DNA of 33,219 nucleotides from an uncultured Shinella sp. (GTDB taxonomy: Bacteria; Pseudomonadota; Alphaproteobacteria; Rhizobiales; Rhizobiaceae), in contig NZ_CAMLFY010000045.1 of the NCBI RefSeq assembly GCF_946479415.1, positions 1-33,219 on the forward strand, read 5' to 3'. Made by a program: the position numbers and the translations under genes. Within the stretch, counting starts at the first letter, position 1; every line of letters begins with the position of its first letter. Below are positions 7,090 to 13,705 of the stretch, one piece after another. The notes under the pieces were generated by a model. That model was not told the origin of the DNA, searched no databases, and saw only the letters and a program-made list of their open reading frames with translations.

Positions 7090-7121
7090 GTGGCAGGATA
7101 GTCAAGTTTGTGGTACAAACT
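7090..7121 (-). other. oriT: Origin of transfer (oriT): nic site and adjacent inverted repeat
   Basis: The minus strand reads CTATCCTG|CC at 7101-7092, fitting the YATCCTG|Y nic core of MOBP relaxases (RP4, VirD2 borders). The predicted nick is between 7094 and 7093 on the minus strand. Five bases away, on the 5' side of the nicked strand, is a perfect 7-bp inverted repeat AGTTTGT (7105-7111) and ACAAACT (7115-7121) with a 3-nt centre. An inverted repeat beside nic is the RP4-type layout. With this polarity the ParA-like operon and repABC would enter the recipient first and the relaxase gene last. It lies 90 bp before mobC. Confidence 0.75.
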
Positions 7122-7210
7122 CGACGTCGCCCCGCCTCCGGCAGGGCTCAGGTTCGCCCCGGTGGCGCTCTGGGATCGCCTCCGGCAACCTGGCAAGCGG
7201 AAGGAAAGCG

Positions 7211-7579
7211 ATGCGCAGCGAGGTGGTCAGGGTGCGTCTCCGGCCAGAGGAGCGGCAAGCTCTGGCGGATCTTTGCGGCGACGATCGCACCGCCAGCGAC
7301 GTGATCCGGCTGCTGTTTCGCGACCAGGCCGGCCTGCCGCTCCCGGTCGGACCGGCCGAAGCGCTGGCCTTGCGCGACACCAATGAGGAGCTTCGGCGCA
7401 TTGGCACCAATCTCAACCAGGCCGTTCGCGCGATGAATGAAGGGCGCGTCGGCTACGAACCACATCTCGACGCCGCGCTGCGCCGCCTTCTCGAAGGCGT
7501 CTTCCGGCTGCGGGCGGACGTCGATCTGATGCTGCGGATCAGTCGGCAGGAGCGCAGGAGAGGCAGCCATGGCCTATGA
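7211..7579 (+). CDS. mobC: MobC-like relaxosome accessory protein
   Basis: A 122-residue basic protein starting MRSEVVRVRLRPEER. The N-terminal strand and the segment TASDVIRLLFRDQAGLP suggest a ribbon-helix-helix DNA-binding fold. The middle RRIGTNLNQAVRAMNEG matches the pattern of MobC-type relaxosome proteins (GxNLNQxxRxxN), which bind near nic and help melt or position DNA for the relaxase. The ribosome-binding site AAGGAAAG precedes the ATG. Its 3' end overlaps the relaxase gene by 11 bp, so the two are coupled. The symbol reflects the family, not a proven orthologue. Confidence 0.85.
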   Translation: MRSEVVRVRLRPEERQALADLCGDDRTASDVIRLLFRDQAGLPLPVGPAEALALRDTNEELRRIGTNLNQAVRAMNEGRVGYEPHLDAALRRLLEGVFRLRADVDLMLRISRQERRRGSHGL

Positions 7580-10142
7580 CTGGTCGGGCCTGCTCGGGGA
7601 TATAGAGGGCTTTACGGTGCGGCGGGCAAAATCCCTTTTCGACGAGGAAGACGAGCGTCGCCGGCGGGCAGGGGCTTTGCGGATAGCCATGGCGGCTCAG
7701 CCGTTACAGCGCCGCTCCATGCCGTCCGGTATCGTCAGGAAGAGCCGTATGACGGCCGTCTCAGCCCATGAGACGACCATTGACGCCATCCTGCGGCCAG
7801 CGCAGGCCGCGCCTCGGGAAATCATTGCTTTGGTCGGCGTTCTTGGTACGGGCGCGAACCCGGAGGCGGATGACGAGCTGCGAAGGTCGGGCGGCGGGGG
7901 AGGGGGAACGACCAAGGTGTCTGGTGTCGTCTCATCGCATGCTGTTCGGCCGTCCGCCGCGAAACAGGCGTTGGCCGAGAGCATAAGCCGTGCGGCGATC
8001 GCGGCCGGCGCACAGCCCGTGGTGATCAAGGTGACGTCGACGGTTTCGAGCAGGGCGTCGGCCGCCGGCCTGATGACCTACCTCGGAACGCGCGAGGTCG
8101 AAAAGGAGAACGGCGAGAAAGGCAAGGCGGATATCCCGATCTTCGACCAGGACGGGATCGCAATTGCCAGCCGCGAGGAACGCGCCGCTGCCCTTCAGGG
8201 CTGGCTATCGGAGTTTCGCGAACCCTATACCCTCGATGCCGTCGCCACTCTGTCGCTCAAACTGGCGGACGCCGTCAGTGACGAAGGGCTGTCCGAGGCA
8301 TTGAATGCCGCCTTCGGGGCCAAGCCCTTCCTCTATTGCCGCCACCCGGATGGAAGCGTCTCCGTTTATGCCGTGACGAGCTTGCCTGCAAACAAGATCG
8401 CCAGCGCGCTCAGAGCACGCGAAAAGAATGAAGGGCCGGCGCGCACGCTCGATAAGGCCGAGGCGGATATCGCAGGCAGGATGTCGGACGCCGGGGTCTT
8501 GGCCGAAGTGCGGATTGTCGGCGCTGCGGTCTCCGACAAATCGGGCCGGTATTTTCTGGAAAAGTTCTTCCGGGCTGAGAAACACGTCGTCACCAGCGCC
8601 GGCGAGGCGGTCAAGCGTGGCGCAGCGGTGAAGGATGTCGCCGACGGGATCTGGCGGGGCTGGTCGGCCGATATCCGCACGGTCGAACCGCGCAACGCCT
8701 TCCATGTGATTTTCTCCGCCCGAGCCGGCACCGATGCGGATGCCATGAATCGCGCCGTGCGAGACTTTCTCAGCGAGCAGGTTGCGGGCCATCGCTGGAT
8801 CACCGCTCATCACCGCGATACCGGTCATGTCCATGTTCACGCGATGATCTCGGCGCGAGACAACGTCGGCAAGGCATTGCGGCTCACGAAGCCGGAACTT
8901 TACGCATGGCGGGAGCAGTTGGCGGCGAAGGCGCGGGAGCAGGGCATCGCGATGGTTGCCACACGCCGCGCCGACATGGCGGCGACGCGGCCCTATAGCC
9001 AGGCACAGGCTGGCGCCTATGAGCGCGGCCGATCCGATCCGCGCTATCTGAAATCGGCCGCGGTCAATCAGCGTGTCGAGCGCAAGCGGGCAGGCGTTGC
9101 CGATCGTGCGACGCTCGCCAATGGAAATCTTGCCCTTGCCCCGAAATGGCAGACGACAGCGACCGCGCTGAAGCAGGCTGGGGCGAAACCATCGGTGATC
9201 GAAGCCGCGGATCGTTTTGCCGCGACGGCTGCGGGCCATGCCCAGAAGGCGGCCGGCCAACCCGACAGAGGGTACGTCCTTCTGCGGGTCGCGGTCGGGC
9301 AGCCAGCGGATCAGGAGAAGACCGTCGCGGCGACTCAGAGCGCCATAGATGTTGGTCGTGACGCTGTCTCAGTGGATGGCAACTCGATGATGGTTCTCGT
9401 GCCAACATCGGCGAGCGTCAGCAAGATCCAGCGGGAGTTGGCGCGACAAAACGATGAGTTCGGCCCTGGCGCCGAGATGCAGACGGTGTCTCGTGACGCT
9501 GAAGCACGCCTGCTCCAGGCCGGATTGAAGGCGGCCGTGACCGTGGCAGCCGCAGGCTCGGCAAAAGACGGTTCGCCGACGGCGTGGCTCCAGGACCGCT
9601 TCGATGCGCATCGGCGACAGGCGCAGGCCGAACCAGCAACGCCGTTCGCGGACGTGATGACCACACTCACAGATCTCAAACAGCAGAAGGAGAATGCCAT
9701 GCCCCTATCGCTCGAGCAGTTCGACGAGCGCGTCGCACGCGCCAACAAGTCGATGGATCGCCTCGAAGGGATGGTCGACAGTGGCGCCGAGCGCCAGGCG
9801 GTCGAGGACATGCGCAAGGAAATCGCGGCTCTTTTCGAGGAGCAACGCCGTGACATCCAAATGCAGCAGATGCCGTCGACCATGCAGGCCGGCGGGGGAG
9901 GGGGTGCGCCGACGGCGGTGCGCGCTGACGATGGCCAGGCCCTCGATCGTCCGACGCTCACGAATGTCGATCCTGCCATTGCCACCCAGCAGCAGGCGAT
10001 CGCCGCCGGCCGCGCCGCGCGCGCTGCCCGTGAGCAGGCCGGTACTGCGAAAAATGCCCAGGACGAACAGCGTCAGCAGATCCTCCGGCAAGCTGAGCAA
10101 GAACGCCAGCGCGGCAATGACCGGGATGGCGCTGAGCGATAG
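7569..10142 (+). CDS. Large VirD2/MOBP-like relaxase
   Basis: An 857-residue relaxase. Motif I is SRASAAGLMTYLGTRE, with the probable nucleophile Tyr171. Motif III is HHRDTGHVHVH at 414-424, the three-histidine metal site. After it comes GKALRLTKPELYAWREQLA, also typical of VirD2-like enzymes. It should nick oriT at 7090-7101 and lead the strand into the recipient. Unusual points are a ~150-residue N-terminal extension with a poly-Gly stretch (around residue 110), roughly 160 extra residues between motifs I and III, and a C-terminal half with no recognised domain ending in a Q/R/E-rich helix. An internal start at residue 711 may yield a separate C-terminal protein. Confidence 0.9.
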   Translation: MAYDWSGLLGDIEGFTVRRAKSLFDEEDERRRRAGALRIAMAAQPLQRRSMPSGIVRKSRMTAVSAHETTIDAILRPAQAAPREIIALVGVLGTGANPEADDELRRSGGGGGGTTKVSGVVSSHAVRPSAAKQALAESISRAAIAAGAQPVVIKVTSTVSSRASAAGLMTYLGTREVEKENGEKGKADIPIFDQDGIAIASREERAAALQGWLSEFREPYTLDAVATLSLKLADAVSDEGLSEALNAAFGAKPFLYCRHPDGSVSVYAVTSLPANKIASALRAREKNEGPARTLDKAEADIAGRMSDAGVLAEVRIVGAAVSDKSGRYFLEKFFRAEKHVVTSAGEAVKRGAAVKDVADGIWRGWSADIRTVEPRNAFHVIFSARAGTDADAMNRAVRDFLSEQVAGHRWITAHHRDTGHVHVHAMISARDNVGKALRLTKPELYAWREQLAAKAREQGIAMVATRRADMAATRPYSQAQAGAYERGRSDPRYLKSAAVNQRVERKRAGVADRATLANGNLALAPKWQTTATALKQAGAKPSVIEAADRFAATAAGHAQKAAGQPDRGYVLLRVAVGQPADQEKTVAATQSAIDVGRDAVSVDGNSMMVLVPTSASVSKIQRELARQNDEFGPGAEMQTVSRDAEARLLQAGLKAAVTVAAAGSAKDGSPTAWLQDRFDAHRRQAQAEPATPFADVMTTLTDLKQQKENAMPLSLEQFDERVARANKSMDRLEGMVDSGAERQAVEDMRKEIAALFEEQRRDIQMQQMPSTMQAGGGGGAPTAVRADDGQALDRPTLTNVDPAIATQQQAIAAGRAARAAREQAGTAKNAQDEQRQQILRQAEQERQRGNDRDGAER
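9687..9701 (+). promoter_or_regulatory. Internal in-frame ribosome-binding site and ATG in the relaxase gene
   Basis: AAGGAG (9687-9692), 6-nt spacer, ATG (9699-9701), in frame with the relaxase at residue 711. Translation from here would give a 147-residue protein beginning MPLSLEQFDERVARANKSMD, predicted helical. Some mobilisation relaxase genes, such as RSF1010 mobA, are known to use internal starts for a second product. Confidence 0.5.
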
Positions 10143-10150
10143 ACCCCGCT

Positions 10151-10357
10151 TTAGTCTTGCGTCAGGCCGTCGAAAACCTCCAGCAGGGCGTCGACGATGG
10201 CCTGGCCAAGGGCATTGGCCGCCGTGGCGATCTGCTCCTCTCCGTGGTCGCGCGCCGCAAGGCAAAGATCGCCGCCTTCCTCCGCGACGATCGCCTTCGC
10301 CCGCTCGATGGCCCATTGTGCGAGATCGCTGCGATTTTCGATCGTGACGGTTTCCAT
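10151..10357 (-). CDS. Small conserved-looking hypothetical protein (68 aa)
   Basis: The product begins METVTIENRSDLAQWAIERAK and is acidic and helical throughout, with a C-terminal AIVDALLEVFDGL. GAGG lies 8 nt before the ATG, and codon use is GC-rich as in neighbouring genes. It converges on the relaxase gene, ending 8 bp past the relaxase stop. No domain is recognised. The position suggests a plasmid backbone protein, but no function can be assigned. Confidence 0.65.
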   Translation of the reverse strand: METVTIENRSDLAQWAIERAKAIVAEEGGDLCLAARDHGEEQIATAANALGQAIVDALLEVFDGLTQD

Positions 10358-10380
10358 TCGGTGGCCTCGTTTATAATTTG

Positions 10381-10515
10381 TTGGATACGCTCGCGATAGG
10401 GTTTGGGGAGCGCATTGAGTTTTGCGTATGCGCTTGTCTCAATCGTCTCTTTCCGTTCCCTAACGGTCTGAGACGATTGGTACCATAGCGATCGGCTGAC
10501 GACTGTCGTATCCAA
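10381..10515. repeat. Composite palindrome: nested hairpin within an outer inverted repeat
   Basis: Inner element: CAATCGTCTC (10440-10449) and GAGACGATTG (10470-10479), perfect 10-bp arms; inside them CCGTT (10453-10457) and AACGG (10462-10466), perfect 5-bp arms; symmetric 3-nt internal loops and a CCCT apex. Outer element: TTGGATACG (10381-10389) and CGTATCCAA (10507-10515), perfect 9-bp arms. The whole 135-bp structure lies just upstream of the 68-aa gene on its strand. No T-tract follows, so it is not a simple terminator. Confidence 0.7.
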
Positions 10516-10586
10516 TGACCTTAAGCCGCTAACGCGGCTGATTTCCATCCCAACAGCCGCTGCCAACATGACACCCTGGTGCCAGA

Positions 10587-10805
10587 ATGTCTCCCTCCCG
10601 CTTTGTTGAATGTCTTATCCTGATCCGCTGGACGCCGATCAATCTCGCCTCGGCGCTGCAATGTGAGCTTTCCTGGATTGAGGCCATGGAGGCCGGAAAC
10701 GAGCCGATTCCGGACGAGCTTGAAACCTGGCTCGAGGCGCTCGCTGACGTTCATGCTCAATTGCCGCCGCTTCGAAGCTTTCGAGGGCGTCGATCGGAAG
10801 CATAA
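10587..10805 (+). CDS. Small HTH-like hypothetical protein (72 aa)
   Basis: The 72-residue product has the spacing of a Cro/C1-type helix-turn-helix: FVECLILIRWTPINLASALQ, then SWIEAMEAGNEPIPDELETW, where the IRWTP...LA pattern corresponds to the turn and recognition region. The C-terminal LEALADVHAQLPPL resembles the end of short plasmid HTH proteins. There is no good Shine-Dalgarno before the ATG. It converges on the next gene with 22 bp between. It may be a small regulator; DNA binding is inferred from pattern only. Confidence 0.55.
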   Translation: MSPSRFVECLILIRWTPINLASALQCELSWIEAMEAGNEPIPDELETWLEALADVHAQLPPLRSFRGRRSEA

Positions 10806-10827
10806 CGACACCTGCTGGCATCGCGCG

Positions 10828-11169
10828 CTACCAATCCAAATCCGGATCGATGAGATAGCCCGGGATTTGCGCATCCGGTCCGCCGGCAGCCTGCAACAAG
10901 GCCACGCAGCGGCCACGCTCGTGCTCGATCGCTTCAACGATCATCTTGACCGGATCCTTCTGGCCGCTGGCCAGATGCCGGGCCGCAATTGACCAGGCGG
11001 TCCGCTCGGTGCTTGAACGAAATAGGCGCGTTTCCGGAACCAACCGCTTCTCCTCGGCGACATGGGCCGGGACAATCGCAAGCTTACCTTGCGTGAACAT
11101 TTCCAAAAGGTTGGCTGAAGACGCCTTTCGTGCTGGCATGTCCGCGATGACAAGGCTGCCCGTTGCCAT
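10828..11169 (-). CDS. Hypothetical protein (113 aa)
   Basis: A 113-residue soluble protein starting MATGSLVIADMPARKASSAN, with a helical middle (FRSSTERTAWSIAARHLASG) and ending IPGYLIDPDLDW. A GAGG lies upstream of the ATG. Codon use matches the neighbours, so I take it as real, but I recognise no family. It lies between the 72-aa gene and another unknown gene, both within 2 kb of the relaxase. Confidence 0.6.
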   Translation of the reverse strand: MATGSLVIADMPARKASSANLLEMFTQGKLAIVPAHVAEEKRLVPETRLFRSSTERTAWSIAARHLASGQKDPVKMIVEAIEHERGRCVALLQAAGGPDAQIPGYLIDPDLDW

Positions 11170-11202
11170 GTGAAGCGCCTCGGTTGCCCCCCAGGGGTGT
11201 TT

Positions 11203-11649
11203 CTACTCAAATGAGATCATCTCGAAATCGCTGATATTGTTGTCCCAGGTGCCGGGTGAAAAGGCAGTCACCGAATGGGCCGTGCGCGCCCCTTCGTCGA
11301 GACGGCCGGTCGTTAGGCCGATCTGGTCGAAGAGCACGATCCCAACCGAAATCATTGCTCCTCCGTTCAGCGCCTCCAACTGGCGAAGGACCTGCTTTCC
11401 ATCGGTCTGAAACAGGGAAATGCCGCGGAATTCGACGACACCGAGATCATAGAACGCTTCGATCTCGCAGACCTTGTTGTCTCGATAGCGCACGATTGGC
11501 GACGGAGTGCCGCGATGCTCGCTGAAAGACCCAGGGCGACGGCCACGCCGAGACCTGTCCGGCGCACCGAGCGCTATGGCAACGTCCTCGGGCGTCATCC
11601 CAAAGCGAATTGTTCCCATCCCTTCGAACGTTTCGATAAGCCATTCCAT
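11203..11649 (-). CDS. Hypothetical protein (148 aa), possibly immunity-like
   Basis: Start at ATG 11649 (MEWLIETFEGMGTIRFGMT), which has GGAG 6 nt upstream; a TTG at 11661 is in frame. The phrase IRFGMTPEDVAIALGAPD (about 13-30) is a common opening of small alpha/beta immunity-type proteins that face contact-dependent toxins, followed by a strand-rich middle and the C-terminal NNISDFEMISFE. No partner toxin is next to it. The immunity link is weak inference; it could equally be an orphan plasmid gene. Confidence 0.55.
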   Translation of the reverse strand: MEWLIETFEGMGTIRFGMTPEDVAIALGAPDRSRRGRRPGSFSEHRGTPSPIVRYRDNKVCEIEAFYDLGVVEFRGISLFQTDGKQVLRQLEALNGGAMISVGIVLFDQIGLTTGRLDEGARTAHSVTAFSPGTWDNNISDFEMISFE

Positions 11650-11873
11650 GAAGGTCTCCAAAGATCAATTCGCCGACGGGTGAGGTTAGGGGAGGCGGGT
11701 GGTTCAGCAAGCGTTGGCAGTCTTGAGAGAGCACCGTCACCCGACATGTCTGCCGCCGCGATAGAGAAGAGGAACAGCTGGTCACAGAAAGCTTCTAAGT
11801 CGATGACAACCGCCACCTCGGGTGGCCGATCCGGAAGCTTGATTGCCACGACGTTCGACCGCGTAAACGTATT

Positions 11874-11888
11874 ATGCTAAATTAGCAT
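11874..11888. promoter_or_regulatory. Perfect palindrome upstream of the methyltransferase gene
   Basis: ATGCTAA (11874-11880), one central A, TTAGCAT (11882-11888). It ends 19 bp before the preferred start at 11908, as an operator would. A related but imperfect CTGCTAAAATAG lies near 12900, before the next gene. Confidence 0.5.
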
Positions 11889-11907
11889 GGCCGAAGGGGA
11901 GGGTGTC

Positions 11908-12831
11908 ATGAGCATGCTTGATCGCCTGTTTTCGTCGTCGAACCTGTTTATCAGCGATGGGGGTCTGGAAACCGACCTGATCTTCCACGACGGCGCAGAC
12001 ATGCCGCTGTTTGCCTCTTTCGTTTTGCTCGATAGTCTCGATGGACGCGAAATGCTCCGACGCTACATGGTTTCTTATCTCGATTTGGCAGAGGCTGCAG
12101 GACGGAACTTTGTACTGGGCACGCCGACCTGGCGCGCCAACAGCGGTTGGGCTCCCAAGCTCGGGCTCGACGACGCTGGAATCCGGGATATCAACCGCCG
12201 TGCAATTCAATTCATCCGCGAACTGCGAAACGACCATTCCTGGCGCGACCATATCCTGATTGAGGGCGTGCTTGGACCAGCGGGTGATGGCTATGCACCC
12301 GAGCAACTTCTGCCCCCCGCCGACGCGGCCCACCTGCACAGTGCCCAGCTGGAAACCTTCGCAGAGGAAGGCGTGGACATAGCGTCAGCGTTCACAATCA
12401 CTCACCCGGGCGAGGCTATTGGAATGGTCAACCGCGCGCGCGATCTAGGACTGCCATTTGCGCTCTCCTTCACGGTCGAGACAGACGGGCGGCTGCCGAC
12501 CGGGCAGGATCTTGATTCCGCGCTCAGCGAGGTTGAAATGGAGACCGACGGATACGTCCGCTACTATGGGATCAATTGCGCCCATCCCGACCATTTTCTT
12601 GACCAGCTACCGTCACGCTGGCTCAACCGGATTGGCATGGTCCGACCAAATGCCTCGCGCCGCAGCCATGCAGAATTGGACGAAGCGACCGAGCTTGACG
12701 ACGGTGACCCGCAGGAGTTCGGTACGCTTTGTGCTGAAATGGCAAAGCGCCTCCCGCGACTACGTGTGGTCGGCGGATGCTGTGGCTCCGACATGCGGCA
12801 CATCAGAGCCCTGATTGCTGCAGGCGTCTGA
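11908..12831 (+). CDS. Homocysteine S-methyltransferase family protein
   Basis: A 307-residue protein of the methionine synthase N-terminal/homocysteine methyltransferase family, which moves a methyl group to homocysteine or a similar thiol using a zinc-bound thiolate. Zinc ligands are present: Cys224 in YYGINCAHP and Cys291-Cys292 in VVGGCCGSD. The N-terminal ISDGGLETDLIF matches the family's DGG start. I prefer the ATG at 11908 because GAAGGGGAGGG lies just upstream; an ATG at 11887 would add 7 residues and sit inside the palindrome. The substrate cannot be deduced: members methylate homocysteine with S-methylmethionine, betaine or others. It is not near other methionine genes. Confidence 0.85.
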   Translation: MSMLDRLFSSSNLFISDGGLETDLIFHDGADMPLFASFVLLDSLDGREMLRRYMVSYLDLAEAAGRNFVLGTPTWRANSGWAPKLGLDDAGIRDINRRAIQFIRELRNDHSWRDHILIEGVLGPAGDGYAPEQLLPPADAAHLHSAQLETFAEEGVDIASAFTITHPGEAIGMVNRARDLGLPFALSFTVETDGRLPTGQDLDSALSEVEMETDGYVRYYGINCAHPDHFLDQLPSRWLNRIGMVRPNASRRSHAELDEATELDDGDPQEFGTLCAEMAKRLPRLRVVGGCCGSDMRHIRALIAAGV

Positions 12832-12976
12832 GCTTTGGATTTGCGAGGCAGTCGTTGGGCAGCGCTACGCTTGAAACGATTAGGAGTTCTATAAATATCT
12901 GCTAAAATAGATCTTTCTTTAATAATTGACTGACTTGCAGAGGTTCGTTCGCATCAGACGGCGAAGGGAGAGAGTT

Positions 12977-13336
12977 ATGTTGGAAGCTAGTGTCGTTAGC
13001 GGCGCGGCCATAAAACACGCCATAGAGACGCGGAACTGCTCCGCTTTGGCAGCTTTTTATGCGGAAAACGCATTGTTGCGCATCGTCGATAAGCATAATC
13101 CGCCCAGCCGGCCGCGCGAACTGGTTGGAAAGTCCGCGATCTCGGAATTCTGGGAAGATGTTTGCAGCCGTGAAATGCAGCACGTGGTAGACGCGACCGT
13201 TGGTAACTGCGATCGCATCGCCCTGACTGAGACATGCGCGTATCCGGATGGCACGCGCGTGTTTTGTGCTGCGATGATCGAGATCGCCGAAGGACATATC
13301 GTTCGCCAGACCATGATCCAGGCGTGGGATGAGTAG
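12977..13336 (+). CDS. SnoaL/NTF2-fold protein
   Basis: A 119-residue protein with the N-terminal helix AAIKHAIETRNCSALAAFYA, then ALLRIVDKHNPPSRPRELVG, a strand-rich middle, and a C-terminal IVRQTMIQAWDE. This fits the NTF2-like/SnoaL-like cone fold. Those proteins are diverse: polyketide cyclases, isomerases, or binding partners with no catalysis. The ATG at 12977 is chosen because GGGAGAGAG precedes it; an upstream ATG at 12926 would add 17 arginine-rich residues that look non-native. It follows the methyltransferase gene by 145 bp on the same strand, so may be co-expressed; no joint function is known. Confidence 0.7.
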   Translation: MLEASVVSGAAIKHAIETRNCSALAAFYAENALLRIVDKHNPPSRPRELVGKSAISEFWEDVCSREMQHVVDATVGNCDRIALTETCAYPDGTRVFCAAMIEIAEGHIVRQTMIQAWDE

Positions 13337-13705
13337 AGAAGGTTAATGATCGCTCGCGCGAATGCTCCATCGGGCGCAGCAGCAGAGCGCCGGACACCAA
13401 TAATGATGGCGAGAGAGGGAGTGCTGTGAGGCCTTCGCTTTTCCATGCCTCACGACGTTTTCTTGCCCGAGCGGCGACGTCTCGTAACCGGTGAAATTCT
13501 TGTTGCATCGAGGAGAGTGACACGCACGGAAAGGCGGAGATTGCTACGGCCGAGGCCGAAGAATTTTCAGATATCAGAGGTCTATGCAACAACTTCCTCG
13601 ACTTTAAGGGGTTGAGATCACTCATAGGGTAGCAAGCGCGTTAGTCTCGCCCGGCTTGACCGGTCGCGAGCCGCACTGACGTGGCGCCACGGCATAGCAC
13701 AGCGC
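13337..13705. other. 369-bp region without a supported gene
   Basis: It lies between the NTF2-like gene and the 3' end of the hybrid kinase. Neither strand shows a reading frame with a good start, and I see no strong hairpin or RNA gene. It may contain decayed sequence. Confidence 0.4.

Larger units (their letters stand above)
6725..7210. other. Repeat-dense intergenic region between two divergent transfer operons
   Basis: 486 bp without a gene. Direct repeats: TTGATGATTG at 6812-6821 and 6826-6835; ACAACGGGCAA at 6843-6853 and 6972-6982; AACTGTTAG at 6909-6917 and 6981-6989; AATTGGCAATTGCC at 6866-6879 and 6930-6943. The last contains the perfect palindrome GGCAATTGCC. Inverted repeats: ATCACCAA (6853-6860) with TTGGTGAT (6882-6889), and an 18-bp imperfect palindrome at 6941-6958 centred on GATATC. 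The oriT sits at the right. Such clustered iterons suit binding by the ParA partner, MobC or a regulator, and possibly act as a centromere-like site. Confidence 0.75.

Noticed and set aside
8205..9260. Minus-strand 351-codon frame opposite the relaxase
   Set aside because: A shadow of the relaxase coding strand, with no ribosome-binding site or family resemblance.
10162..10569. Minus-strand 135-codon frame upstream of the 68-aa gene
   Set aside because: Its second half is the wrong-frame reading of the 68-aa gene, and its first half is built from the composite palindrome. A short segment (YAKLNALPKPYRERIQQI) looks protein-like, so a small real gene is not fully excluded.
12996..13625. Minus-strand 209-codon frame over the NTF2-like gene and the gap after it
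   Set aside because: It overlaps the NTF2-like gene antisense; the part in the gap has no start or domain that I can support.
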